64,000 nt of DNA from Bacteroidota bacterium (GTDB lineage Bacteria; Bacteroidota; Bacteroidia; UKL13-3). Below, piece by piece: positions 35,300 through 43,722 of the stretch (the first letter of the stretch is position 1; every line of letters begins with the position of its first letter). The notes under the pieces were generated by a model. That model was not told where the DNA came from. It worked only from the letters and a program-made list of their open reading frames with translations, and made no database searches. The stretch spans positions 1-64,000 of the forward strand of contig CANJUD010000001.1 in NCBI GenBank assembly GCA_947477885.1, read 5' to 3'. The translations under genes were made by a program, and so were the position numbers.

Positions 35300-35329
35300 T
35301 ATTATTATATATATACGATTTAGAGTTTT

Positions 35330-35355
35330 GTCAGTCTGAGTTTATCGAAGACTAC
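35330..35355. repeat. Dispersed GTCA..TGAG..TCGAA-type repeat, nuoD/nuoE gap
   Basis: GTCAGTCTGAGTTTATCGAA plus an inverted end (GACTAC) matches two copies at 37139 and 37196. I recall similar 'CTGAGC...GTCGAA' units as common intergenic repeats in Bacteroidota. The ends can pair as a short stem. Confidence 0.6.
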
Positions 35356-35372
35356 GATTTATTATAATGTAT

Positions 35373-36572
35373 TTAAGCATCCAACTCGCCAGCTATTACA
35401 TTGAGCGAACTTAAAGTTACCACAGCATCACTCAACAAACAACCTTTTATCATTTCTGGATAGGCTTGATAATATATAAAACAAGGCCTGCGGAAATGTA
35501 AACGGAAAGGTTTCCTGCCACCGTCAGACACCAGATAGTAGCCCAACTCGCCATTTCCACCTTCTACACTATGATATACTTCTCCCTTGGGCACATCCAT
35601 TTCCCCCATCACTATTTTGAAATGATATATCAACGCTTCCATATTATTATATACATCATCTTTTGGAGGCAAATAAAATTCTGGAACATCTGCATGATAA
35701 TCTCCTTCAGGCAAATTATTATATGCTTGGTTTATTATTTTTACACTCTCCCAAATTTCTTTTTGGCGTACCATATATCTATCATAAGTATCGCCTGAAA
35801 TTCCAACAGGTATGATAAAGTCAAAATCCTGATAACTACTATAGGGATTCATCACACGCACATCGTAATCAACGCCCGCAGCTCGGAGATTGGGGCCGGT
35901 GAAACCATAATTCAAACTACGTTCGGCATCAAAAGGACATGCATTAATTACACGATCCATGAACACACGATTACGTTCAGTAAGGTCGCAAAACTCTTGG
36001 AATTTTTTTGGAAACTCGGCCAAGAATTTTTTAAGTTTTTGGTGAAATGCGGGAGAGAAATCTCTTTCAAATCCTCCTATTCTTCCTATATTAGTTGTGA
36101 GTCTAGCACCACAAACCTCTTCATATAATTCATATATCTTTTCACGCTCTTGAAACATATACGTAAAACCGGTTAAGGCTCCTGTATCCACCGCTATCAC
36201 GGTATTACAAACCAAGTGATCGGCGATGCGGGCAAGTTCCATGATGACAACTCGCATATAATCTACACGTTTTGGAACAGTGCAACCGATTAGTTTTTCT
36301 ACCGTCATATGCCACCCCAAATTATTGATGGGCGATGAGCAATAATTTAATCTATCTGTTAGCGGAGTTATTTGATTGAATGGTCTGTGTTCCGCAATCT
36401 TTTCAAAGGCACGATGTATATAACCAACAGTTTGTTCGCTATGATATATTCGTTCCCCATTCATGGTTAATATATTTTGAAATATACCATGCGTAGCAGG
36501 ATGCGTAGGGCCTAAATTGAGGGTGGAAAATTCACCTTCAAGGGTATCTATTTCTAAAGGTTCTGTGCTCAT
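35373..36572 (-). CDS. nuoD: NADH-quinone oxidoreductase subunit D
   Basis: A 399-residue 49-kDa-type subunit of complex I, part of the quinone-binding module. The start LNLGPTHPATHG contains the quinone-site His residues, followed by IHRAFEKIAEHR, a DRLNYCSSPINN block and the C-terminal SLNVIAGELDA, close to the usual V-D-R ending but finishing in Asp-Ala. It overlaps no neighbour; nuoC lies three bases upstream in the transcript. Confidence 0.97.
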   Translation of the reverse strand: MSTEPLEIDTLEGEFSTLNLGPTHPATHGIFQNILTMNGERIYHSEQTVGYIHRAFEKIAEHRPFNQITPLTDRLNYCSSPINNLGWHMTVEKLIGCTVPKRVDYMRVVIMELARIADHLVCNTVIAVDTGALTGFTYMFQEREKIYELYEEVCGARLTTNIGRIGGFERDFSPAFHQKLKKFLAEFPKKFQEFCDLTERNRVFMDRVINACPFDAERSLNYGFTGPNLRAAGVDYDVRVMNPYSSYQDFDFIIPVGISGDTYDRYMVRQKEIWESVKIINQAYNNLPEGDYHADVPEFYLPPKDDVYNNMEALIYHFKIVMGEMDVPKGEVYHSVEGGNGELGYYLVSDGGRKPFRLHFRRPCFIYYQAYPEMIKGCLLSDAVVTLSSLNVIAGELDA

Positions 36573-36575
36573 ATA

Positions 36576-37115
36576 TTATTTTATATAACGTTGGTCAAAC
36601 TCAACACCATCATGTCCATCGCGGCCAAAGAAACGGTCGTCTTTATCGGTACGTGTTCCGTCTTCTAGTTTATATTGTTTCAACATCGGATGATAATCCA
36701 TATCATCCATATTTAATATTCTTCTCAAATCGGGATGGCCTTTAAATTTGATTCCGTAGAAATCGAAAGTTTCACGTTCCATCCAGTTTGCAGCTTTAAA
36801 CAAACTTGTAATACTATCAATATGCGGATCATCAATCGGCATAAAACATTTGATACGAATTCTTATATTTTTTCTCATTCCATGAAACATATATACCATT
36901 CCCAATTCGCGTCCCAGTTGGTCGGGATGGTGCATGCCACATAGGTCGGTCATGAAATTGCATTGTAATACTTCGTCTGTTTTTATGAACTCAACCATCG
37001 GCAATAACCCATCACGATTTATTATAATAGTGAGCATGTCATAAGGTTCATCGAACTCCAATATTTGGTCGGCAAACTTGGTTCTTACATGATCTAAAAC
37101 TTCTTGATTTGTCAT
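36576..37115 (-). CDS. nuoC: NADH-quinone oxidoreductase subunit C
   Basis: A 179-residue 30-kDa-type subunit of complex I. The signature ANWMERETFDFYGIKFKGHP (about 128-147) followed by LRRILNMDDMDYHPMLK is diagnostic. It sits in the peripheral arm next to NuoD. The 104-base gap to nuoB holds two copies of a dispersed repeat. Confidence 0.95.
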   Translation of the reverse strand: MTNQEVLDHVRTKFADQILEFDEPYDMLTIIINRDGLLPMVEFIKTDEVLQCNFMTDLCGMHHPDQLGRELGMVYMFHGMRKNIRIRIKCFMPIDDPHIDSITSLFKAANWMERETFDFYGIKFKGHPDLRRILNMDDMDYHPMLKQYKLEDGTRTDKDDRFFGRDGHDGVEFDQRYIK

Positions 37116-37138
37116 TAATTATTTACTGTTTAGTTATT

Positions 37139-37164
37139 GTCATGTTGAGTGGAGTCGAAACATG
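37139..37164. repeat. Dispersed GTCAT..TGAG..GTCGAA repeat, nuoB/nuoC gap, copy 1
   Basis: GTCATGTTGAGTGGAGTCGA then AACATG; CATGTT and AACATG form the stem. Same family as 35330 and 37196. Confidence 0.65.
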
Positions 37165-37195
37165 CGATTATATATTTTTTATTTTTGACTGCCTT

Positions 37196-37220
37196 GCCAT
37201 CCTGAGCTTAGTCGAAGGAT
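37196..37220. repeat. Dispersed CATCCTGAGC..GTCGAAGGAT repeat, nuoB/nuoC gap, copy 2
   Basis: ATCCTGAGCTTAGTCGAAGG with ATCCT pairing to AGGAT. Its last base is the first base of the nuoB stop codon on the plus-strand map, so the repeat abuts the gene end. Confidence 0.65.
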
Positions 37221-37756
37221 TAGCTGATTTGATAAGAATCTTTCAAAGCTTTGTATTCAGGGCTGTTGCGGCGGTTTCCACTTTCGTGTTTCACCAATTC
37301 TTGTAGTTTTATAATGCCGTCTATAATCTGTTCGGGACGCGGAGGGCAACCGGGAACATATACATCAACAGGAATCACCTTATCAATTCCTTGCAATACT
37401 GAATAAGTATCGAAAATTCCACCGCTGCTGGCACAAGCACCAATGGCGATTACCCAGCGAGGTTCAGCCATTTGATCATATACTTGTTTCAAAACAGGAC
37501 CCAATTTTTTGGCGATAGTTCCTGCTACCAATAATACATCTGCTTGTCTCGGACTAAAACTCATTCGCTCCATCCCGAATCTTGCCAAATCGTAATTGGA
37601 ACCCATTGTTGCCATAAACTCGATGCCGCAGCATGAGGTGGCGAAAGGCAATGGCCAAAGAGAATTTGCTCTTGCCAGTCCTATTATTTTATCTACTCCT
37701 GTGGCAAAAAAACCAGGACCTTCAAATCCATCGGGGGCGTTTACTGTCTTAACCAT
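37220..37756 (-). CDS. nuoB: NADH-quinone oxidoreductase subunit B
   Basis: A 178-residue subunit that holds the terminal N2 [4Fe-4S] cluster of complex I. The paired cysteines C42-C43 in SCCGIEFMA, the one in GACASSGG and the one in VPGCPPRPE are all present. The C-terminus (after ELVKHESG) is short and variable. The 112-base gap to nuoA is filled by a heptad inverted repeat. Confidence 0.97.
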   Translation of the reverse strand: MVKTVNAPDGFEGPGFFATGVDKIIGLARANSLWPLPFATSCCGIEFMATMGSNYDLARFGMERMSFSPRQADVLLVAGTIAKKLGPVLKQVYDQMAEPRWVIAIGACASSGGIFDTYSVLQGIDKVIPVDVYVPGCPPRPEQIIDGIIKLQELVKHESGNRRNSPEYKALKDSYQIS

Positions 37757-37789
37757 TTTGTATTTTATAGTTATAATTTTATTATAAGT

Positions 37790-37867
37790 GGTCAGTAAAC
37801 AGTGGTCAGTGGTCAGTAGCTGACGCCGAATAGCACTGTTTACTGACTACTGACCACTGTTTACTGT
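37790..37867. repeat. Heptad inverted repeat (CAG family) between nuoA and nuoB
   Basis: Four 7-base units (TGGTCAG, TAAACAG, TGGTCAG, TGGTCAG) precede the core TAGCTGACGCCGAATAGCA (37818-37836). The inverse units CTGTTTA, CTGACTA and CTGACCA follow. About 20 of 21 arm bases can pair. This is the clearest complete copy of the element. Confidence 0.85.
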
Positions 37868-37868
37868 T

Positions 37869-38240
37869 TTACTTCTCCCATTCCAAGGCACCTTTTTTTA
37901 ACACATAGAAAAATCCGATCAGGAAAAATGCGACGAACATTACTACTGCCAAAAATCCGGGAGAGCCGAGGGATTTGAAATTGACAGCGTAGGGATAGAA
38001 GAAAATCACTTCCACATCGAACAATACAAACAGAATAGCAGTAAGGAAATACTTTACCGAGAATTTCACACGGGCATCGCCTTGGGCTTCAATACCACAT
38101 TCAAAATTATCTGTTTTGGTAGAACCTTTACTTTTTGGTCCAAGCATGGGGACTAATACTAGCACCAATCCTACAAAGCCTAAAGCTACAATACTCTGCA
38201 GCACAATGGGCATATAACTGGACGACGACGAATCTAACAT
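37869..38240 (-). CDS. nuoA: NADH-quinone oxidoreductase subunit A
   Basis: A 123-residue membrane subunit of complex I with three predicted helices. The loop between helix 1 and 2 contains TDNFECGIEAQGDARVKFSV, with the family's E-C-G motif, and the second helix ends FLLFDVE-like (FVLFDVEVIFFYP). It is the first gene of the nuo cluster on the minus strand. Confidence 0.96.
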   Translation of the reverse strand: MLDSSSSSYMPIVLQSIVALGFVGLVLVLVPMLGPKSKGSTKTDNFECGIEAQGDARVKFSVKYFLTAILFVLFDVEVIFFYPYAVNFKSLGSPGFLAVVMFVAFFLIGFFYVLKKGALEWEK

Positions 38241-38267
38241 ATTTTTCTAATTTGATTTTTTACGTTG

Positions 38268-38275
38268 CAAAAGTA
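38268..38275 (-). promoter_or_regulatory. Candidate -7 promoter element of nuoA
   Basis: On the minus strand TACTTTTG (TAnnTTTG) lies 27 bases before the nuoA ATG. The expected upstream TTTG is not clear. Confidence 0.4.
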
Positions 38276-38356
38276 CGAAAAGAAGTGAGAAAAAAAGAAT
38301 AGATTTATAAGATGTTTTTAGAAGCCAAATATCTTTGATAACAACCGTTTTATTAG

Positions 38357-38629
38357 TTAAAACTCCACCAAATATAGATACACGAAAGCGGCGACTTCCA
38401 AAACCATAATCAAAGGCACGCCCAAAGTAAATTTAAACACTTGGGTTTTGTGGTGTGAAGGAAAGTGCATGCCGAACAAAACCCCGATACTGCCAAAAAA
38501 GAGTGCGTGAAGCATTAATGTCTTTTCACTGATTCTGATCCTGTCGTGTTCAGCGCGGTATTTATCAATCCGCATCAGTATAAATGAATATATATTGAAG
38601 ATTAAGGTAAAAAGGAGGGCGAATTTCAT
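38357..38629 (-). CDS. DUF1294 small membrane protein
   Basis: A 90-residue protein with about three hydrophobic segments. The family motifs are present: F-N-I-Y-S-F-I-L-M-x-I-D-K-Y-R-A near the start, RISEKTLMLHALFFGSIG in the middle and the HHKT motif near residue 60. DUF1294 proteins are inner-membrane proteins of unknown role, sometimes fused to cold-shock domains. It is followed on the same strand by the nuo genes and preceded by the GT2 gene 20 bases away. Confidence 0.82.
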   Translation of the reverse strand: MKFALLFTLIFNIYSFILMRIDKYRAEHDRIRISEKTLMLHALFFGSIGVLFGMHFPSHHKTQVFKFTLGVPLIMVLEVAAFVYLYLVEF

Positions 38630-38649
38630 GGTTTATTCGTTTTTAATTA

Positions 38650-39753
38650 TTAATATTCCCTACCCTTCCACAAATATTTTACCGGTAATATATAATAGAT
38701 TGACAGCGCTAGATTAAATATAATTTGTATAAACTCATAAACTAAAATCTGTATATAACTATAGGGCTGTTTTAAATAGTTAGAGAGTGCTATTATATGT
38801 ATGCTTTGGATTATATATTTGACGCAAAAAAATAGCAGGCCCAGTTTCCAATTTATGATACACAGTAGTATTAGAATAGCAGGACAAACACCATAATAAA
38901 ACAAAATCAATCTTGTTATGATATTCAACCCAGAAGCCCCGGTTAACCAACGTTTGCGTTGATTGAACAATGTTTGTAATTCGACCGTCGGGTTTGTGAA
39001 ATTTAAAGAATTTGCATCCATTAAATTCAAAGAATGATAGCCTTGTTTTCTGACGGCTGTATATAATGCCAAATCTTCGGTGATTGAAAAATCAATTTGT
39101 TCATAGCCACCCGTGGCAAAATACGCTTCACGTTTCACAGCCATATTATTTCCAACGGCTGTTGCGGGTATTCCGAAATTGGAGATAGCTTTGAGTATGG
39201 AAGAAAAATACAACCAATCATATTTTTGTAAGATAGAACTATCATTTTTCATCACGGTAGTTCCGCTCACAATTCCTGTTTTTTCGGTGAATGAAGATAG
39301 TATAGTTCTTACCCAATTTTTATTGACCACAATATCTGCATCAGTTACAAAAAAATATTCCCCTTTTGCCACATGAGCAAGCTGTGCAAGTACATTGGCT
39401 TTAGCCTTGGCTTTGCCAACCTTTTCCCTTATATGATAGAGATGGAATTGGATTTTAGTGGTATTATGAGCCCAAAAATCCTGCACTAATTTTTCTGTAT
39501 TATCTTTCGAATGATCATTGCCAATTAATACTTCTATTTTATCATGCGGATAATTCATTTCTATAATACTTTGCAAACAAGGTATGATATTACTTTCCTC
39601 ATTTCTAGCAGCAATCAATATAGAAATAAAGGGTTCAGTTTCTACGGCATTTTTCTTTGCATTATCCATTACAAATGCCGAGACAAAGAACAGTACTTGC
39701 AAGCCAATAAGTATAGCGGCGTAGACAAGCAGTATGGTTAACAGCACACTCAT
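38650..39753 (-). CDS. Membrane glycosyltransferase family 2
   Basis: A 367-residue GT2 enzyme with an N-terminal helix (about 5-28), the catalytic domain (about 42-270) and two or three C-terminal helices. Motifs: SILIAARNEE at the start of the GT-A fold, TDADI (DxD), TEDLAL and QRKRW (Q-x-x-R-W), the last being typical of processive beta-glycosyltransferases such as PgaC or hyaluronan synthase-like enzymes. It overlaps the deacetylase gene by four bases (ATGA type), so the two are translationally coupled and may make and modify a common polysaccharide. Confidence 0.88.
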   Translation of the reverse strand: MSVLLTILLVYAAILIGLQVLFFVSAFVMDNAKKNAVETEPFISILIAARNEESNIIPCLQSIIEMNYPHDKIEVLIGNDHSKDNTEKLVQDFWAHNTTKIQFHLYHIREKVGKAKAKANVLAQLAHVAKGEYFFVTDADIVVNKNWVRTILSSFTEKTGIVSGTTVMKNDSSILQKYDWLYFSSILKAISNFGIPATAVGNNMAVKREAYFATGGYEQIDFSITEDLALYTAVRKQGYHSLNLMDANSLNFTNPTVELQTLFNQRKRWLTGASGLNIITRLILFYYGVCPAILILLCIINWKLGLLFFCVKYIIQSIHIIALSNYLKQPYSYIQILVYEFIQIIFNLALSIYYILPVKYLWKGREY

Positions 39754-40427
39754 AGAGAATGAAATTGATAGCTTAGATGATGATATTTATGCAATAAATA
39801 AGGCAGTAATATTCTTAAATTATGATTGGCTTTTATACTATCATGAAAAACTATAATACTTCCTGGTTTTATATGTTTTTCCATTTTCTTTTTGCAAATT
39901 TCGATATCCAAATCTGGGTCGAAGTCGGCGGTGAGAAAATCCCACATTACTATATTATAATATTTTTTCAAATAATTAATCTGGCTCGTTTTAATTTTAC
40001 CATAAGGTGGGCGGAAAAGTTTGCTGTTTATGCTATTTGCTGCTGTTGTGATATCATCATAATAGTTTTTATTTTTAGATAAAAAACCATTGGTATGTTG
40101 TTGTGTATGATTGCCCACTCCGTGCCCATTTTGCAAAACAGTATTATATAGTTCCGGATATTTTATAACATTACTTCCCACACAAAAAAAAGTAGCTTTT
40201 GCAGCATATTGATTCAATAATTCTAATACGTAGTCTGTTACTTCTGGGCATGGACCATCATCAAAGGTTATATATAATATTTTTTCTTCCACCTGTTTTT
40301 GCCAAATGAGTTGCGGGAACATTTTCATGATCCATATTGGAGTATGGTGGGTATAAAATTTCACAAGAGTCCCGAATAAAATTCGGTAGGCAAATTTGGC
40401 GAATTTAATCTTTGTTTTAACCTCCAT
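39750..40427 (-). CDS. Polysaccharide deacetylase (NodB/CE4)
   Basis: A 225-residue carbohydrate esterase family 4 protein. The metal site is D57 in TFDDGP with H107 and H111 in GNHTQQH; RPPYGK, WDFLTADFDPD and IIVFHDS complete the CE4 motif set. It removes N-acetyl groups from amino-sugar polymers. There is no clear cleavable signal peptide, though the N-terminus is basic and hydrophobic. Residues around 14-20 are encoded by the palindrome CCGAAT-AAA-ATTCGG (40372-40386), so the start may lie further in, for example at the Met codons near residue 34. It is coupled to the GT2 gene. Confidence 0.9.
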   Translation of the reverse strand: MEVKTKIKFAKFAYRILFGTLVKFYTHHTPIWIMKMFPQLIWQKQVEEKILYITFDDGPCPEVTDYVLELLNQYAAKATFFCVGSNVIKYPELYNTVLQNGHGVGNHTQQHTNGFLSKNKNYYDDITTAANSINSKLFRPPYGKIKTSQINYLKKYYNIVMWDFLTADFDPDLDIEICKKKMEKHIKPGSIIVFHDSIKANHNLRILLPYLLHKYHHLSYQFHSL

Positions 40428-40495
40428 TTTTCAACACCCCGGATAATTTTTTCTAGATTTAGAACTTTTATCATAGAAAGACGTTGTAAACGCTA

Positions 40496-40503
40496 TAATT
40501 TTG
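40496..40503 (+). promoter_or_regulatory. Candidate -7 promoter element of the TolC-like gene
   Basis: TAATTTTG fits TAnnTTTG and lies 11 bases before the ATG, implying a very short leader. No good -33 box was seen. Confidence 0.35.
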
Positions 40504-40514
40504 AAACCACAAAA

Positions 40515-41933
40515 ATGAACAAATCCCTATATATACTTTTCGCCATTTTATTGTTATATATAAACTCGGCAAATGCCCAACAGGTATGGAAGTTGGAAGA
40601 CTGCGTGAAGAAAGCAGTACAAGAAAATTTCAGGATGAAGCAAGCACAACTCAATACACAAAGCAATGTGTTGGATGTGAACCAGGCTCGTGCCCAGATG
40701 TTGCCATCCATCAACGGCTCAGGTACCCAGGCTTTCAATTTGGGTCGTAATGTGGATCCATTCACTAATACTTTTTCTAACCAAACCATTCGTTCCAATA
40801 ATTTTAGTCTGCAAGCCAATTGGACTTTGTTTAACGGTTTCCAAGTGCAAAATACGATTAAGCGTGAAAATTTCGATTTGCAGGCTTGGCAGGCCGATGA
40901 GAAGACCGCCAAAAATGATATCGCACTGCAGGTGGCTGGTCAGTATTTGCAAATTTTAATGAACAGAGAACTTGTTTTCACTTCAGGGAAACAACTGGAA
41001 CTTTCGCAACTACAAGCATCGCGTTTGCAAAAATTATTGGATGCAGGAAAAATTTCGGAAGGCGAGTATTTGCAGCAACTGTCTCAAGTAGCGAATGATG
41101 AACTGAGTTTGGTGAATGCCAAAAGCAATTTGCAGATGTCGTATTTATTGTTATGGCAATCGATGAATATGGAATCGGATACGGCGAACAGCATCGAGTC
41201 TCCTCTGGCACTAATACCTATGCGAGCAACAGCACGAAATCCCAAAGAAATATTTGATGCCATTTATCAAAACAGGCCTGAGATACAATCAGCAACCTTT
41301 AAATATAGATTGGCCCAGACACAACAAAAAATTTCGGAGGGTACACGTATGCCGCGGTTAAATTTGTTTGGGAATATATCTTCACTATATTCATCAACCA
41401 GAAAGGATATTACTGGTTTTAATTTTAATGGATACAATATTATAGGAATTACACAAAGTACATTTGATACAGTAGTTACCCCGAAATTTGATTATGTAAC
41501 CAAGACAACCCCATTCAATAAGCAACTACAAAATAATTTCGGACAAAATTTTGGACTTAGTTTAACGGTTCCCATTTTTAATAATTTGATAGCACATACT
41601 GCTGTTCAAAAAGCAAAAATACAAGCAAATCTTGCACAGGTAAATTTGGATTTGGCCAAGCAGAACTTATATAAAAGTATACAACAAGCTGTAATTGATT
41701 TGCAAGTGGCAGAGACCAAGTATGAAGCATCGCAAAAGAATTTTACAGCACAGCAAAAAAACTTTCAGGTGAGCAAACTTCGCTTTGAAAATGGATCTAC
41801 CACGCTTACCGATTTCCAACTAGCAAGTACCAATTATACTAGGTCGGAGAGTAATTTCTTACAGTCGAGATATGAGCTTATATTTAGACAAAAAATTATA
41901 GATTTTTATATGGGCGAAGAATTAAAATTTTAA
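40515..41933 (+). CDS. TolC-family outer-membrane efflux channel
   Basis: A 472-residue protein with signal peptide ending at ANA-Q. It has the two-fold repeated long-helix architecture of TolC proteins: V-W-K-L-E-D-C-V-K-K-A-V at the start, NLGRNVDPFTNTFSNQ and a LTVPIFN segment before the second repeat, and coiled-coil heptads such as in LQVAETKYEASQKNFTAQQ. It forms a trimeric exit duct. It is 22 bases upstream of a membrane-fusion gene, the usual partner, but no pump gene follows. Confidence 0.92.
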   Translation: MNKSLYILFAILLLYINSANAQQVWKLEDCVKKAVQENFRMKQAQLNTQSNVLDVNQARAQMLPSINGSGTQAFNLGRNVDPFTNTFSNQTIRSNNFSLQANWTLFNGFQVQNTIKRENFDLQAWQADEKTAKNDIALQVAGQYLQILMNRELVFTSGKQLELSQLQASRLQKLLDAGKISEGEYLQQLSQVANDELSLVNAKSNLQMSYLLLWQSMNMESDTANSIESPLALIPMRATARNPKEIFDAIYQNRPEIQSATFKYRLAQTQQKISEGTRMPRLNLFGNISSLYSSTRKDITGFNFNGYNIIGITQSTFDTVVTPKFDYVTKTTPFNKQLQNNFGQNFGLSLTVPIFNNLIAHTAVQKAKIQANLAQVNLDLAKQNLYKSIQQAVIDLQVAETKYEASQKNFTAQQKNFQVSKLRFENGSTTLTDFQLASTNYTRSESNFLQSRYELIFRQKIIDFYMGEELKF

Positions 41934-41955
41934 TTAAAGTATTATATATATTGAT

Positions 41956-43338
41956 ATGGCAACTAAGAAAAAAAGTAAACTGAAATATTGGGTAATTGGA
42001 GGAGTTTTACTGTTGATTATTTCGATAGTGGTAGCAGAAAAAATGGGCAGTAAAGAAGGAACCAAGGTTTCTTCAGAAAAAGTGATGAAAAGAGATATTA
42101 TAGAAATAGTAACTGCCAATGGCAAAATACAGCCCGAAACGGAATTAAAAATTAGTCCAGATGTAAGTGGACAGATTGTGGAGATGCTTGTGAAAGAAGG
42201 CGACTCCGTTATAAAGGGACAAGCATTGTGTAATATTAATCAGGATATGTATACGGTGGATGTTGACAGACAAAAAGCGGCATATCAAAATACCTTAGCG
42301 AGTGTAGAATCCGCTCGTGCCAGATTGAAACAATCAGAAGCAAGAACCGAAAGCGAGACTGCAAATTTTAACCGCATGAAAAAACTGTTCGACCAAAAAG
42401 TAATCTCACAAGCCGAATGGGAAGCAGCACGAAGCACCTACTTAACTGCAATTTCGCAAGTAGAAGCAGATAAGCAAAGTATTAACGCAATGGAATATAC
42501 GGTGAAGAGCTCGGAGGCTGGTGTACGTGAATCGCAGAAGCGTTTGAGTCGCACTACTATATATGCGCCCAAGAGCGGAACTATAAGTAAACTATATAAA
42601 AAGCAAGGTGAAAGTGTAGTAGGAACGAACCAAATGATGGGCACCGATATTTTATCAATTGCCGATTTAAATTATATGCAAGTGTCGGTAGATATAAATG
42701 AAAATGATATCGTAAAAATTAAGAAGGGAGATACTGCAATATTTTATATAGATGCATTTAAAGGACGTAAATTTAAAGGACTAGTTACTGAGATTGGAAC
42801 CTCATCAAATACAGCAATCACAACTACCGATCAGGTAACGAATTTTCCAGTTAAAATAAAAGTGCTACGCGATTCGTATTTAGATTTATGTACCACCGAA
42901 ACGCCTTACCCGCTTAAGCCCGGACTCAGTGTAAATGTTGACATACAAACAAACCGAGTGAAGCTGGTATGGTCGGTTCCTATTGAAGCTGTGGCGACTA
43001 GAGAGTTGAAAAAAGAGGAAGAAAAATTGGCGGACAAAGACAAGAAAAAAGACAAAAATAAAAAGAACGATCAAGAAGAATCAAATACTGATAATGTTGC
43101 AAATACAGAAGTAAAGCAAGATGCTGAAGAAATTGTATTTATTATAGAAAATGGTGTCGTGAAAAAGAAAGTGGTAAAATCAGGAATACAGGATGATAAT
43201 TATATACAAATAGAAGGACTGACAGGTAATGAAGAAATAGTAACTGGACCTTATGAAGCGGTTTCCAAGACTTTGAAGGATGGTGACAAAGTGAAGGTGG
43301 TGAAGAAGGAGGATTTATTTGAGGTGAAGAAGAAATAG
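41956..43338 (+). CDS. Efflux periplasmic adaptor (HlyD/MacA-type membrane fusion protein)
   Basis: A 460-residue adaptor with one N-terminal membrane helix (about 12-28), a biotinyl-lipoyl-like domain (SPDVSGQIVEMLVKEGDSV), a long alpha-hairpin (about 100-185) and beta-barrel domains. It links an inner-membrane pump to TolC. The C-terminal part carries a Lys/Glu-rich insert (about 355-395, KDKKKDKNKKNDQEE) that splits the membrane-proximal domain; this is longer than usual. A MacB-type ABC pump would be expected next but is replaced by a heptad repeat and a DUF2442 gene. Confidence 0.9.
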   Translation: MATKKKSKLKYWVIGGVLLLIISIVVAEKMGSKEGTKVSSEKVMKRDIIEIVTANGKIQPETELKISPDVSGQIVEMLVKEGDSVIKGQALCNINQDMYTVDVDRQKAAYQNTLASVESARARLKQSEARTESETANFNRMKKLFDQKVISQAEWEAARSTYLTAISQVEADKQSINAMEYTVKSSEAGVRESQKRLSRTTIYAPKSGTISKLYKKQGESVVGTNQMMGTDILSIADLNYMQVSVDINENDIVKIKKGDTAIFYIDAFKGRKFKGLVTEIGTSSNTAITTTDQVTNFPVKIKVLRDSYLDLCTTETPYPLKPGLSVNVDIQTNRVKLVWSVPIEAVATRELKKEEEKLADKDKKKDKNKKNDQEESNTDNVANTEVKQDAEEIVFIIENGVVKKKVVKSGIQDDNYIQIEGLTGNEEIVTGPYEAVSKTLKDGDKVKVVKKEDLFEVKKK

Positions 43339-43408
43339 TAATCAGTGGTCAGTAGTTAGTGGTCAGTGGCATTCGGCAGATAGCTGATAAAAGACAACAG
43401 ATAACAAA
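43339..43408. repeat. Heptad-phased repeat (CAG family) starting at a stop codon
   Basis: Immediately after the adaptor's TAG stop, ten 7-base units follow in phase (TAATCAG, TGGTCAG, TAGTTAG, TGGTCAG, then a reverse-type core and TAGCTGA, CAACAGA, TAACAAA). The core is degraded compared with 37790. Confidence 0.75.
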
Positions 43409-43419
43409 GAAACTATAAA

Positions 43420-43686
43420 ATGAAAACAGGAATAACCATAACATCGGCCACCCATGTGGGCGGATATAAGATAAAGATAGCATTCAGCGATGGTAAGGTG
43501 AATGTGTTTGATTATAAAAATCTTGTAATGAGTGGCCACGAAGAATCGGAACCATATAAGGATATCGAGAATTTTAAAAAGTTTGATATTATAAATAATA
43601 GTGAGATAGCTTGGGGCGATAACTGGGCTATGATATTGCCTCTTGCCACCATATACAACAAAACTACCACATCGCTTTCCCACTAG
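43420..43686 (+). CDS. DUF2442 family protein
   Basis: An 88-residue soluble protein of the DUF2442 type: an N-terminal strand pair (TSATHVGGYKIKIAFSDGKV), a central Y-K-D-I-E-N-F-K-K-F-like segment and IAWGDNWAMILPLATIY near the end, where family members have W-x-x-x-x-D-I-x-P-E. These proteins have no settled role; many occur beside DUF4160 genes as possible toxin-antitoxin-like pairs, but no such partner is seen here. The last residues (KTTTSLSH) may be variable tail. Confidence 0.7.
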   Translation: MKTGITITSATHVGGYKIKIAFSDGKVNVFDYKNLVMSGHEESEPYKDIENFKKFDIINNSEIAWGDNWAMILPLATIYNKTTTSLSH

Positions 43687-43722
43687 GCCAAGCCCACTGC
43701 TCCTCGCAATGACGGCAGTTTA

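Noticed and set aside
43693-43712. Part of a gene between DUF2442 and the propeller protein
   Set aside because: The stretch resembles a common dispersed Bacteroidota intergenic repeat (CGTCATTGCGAGGAG type) and no frame continues through it.
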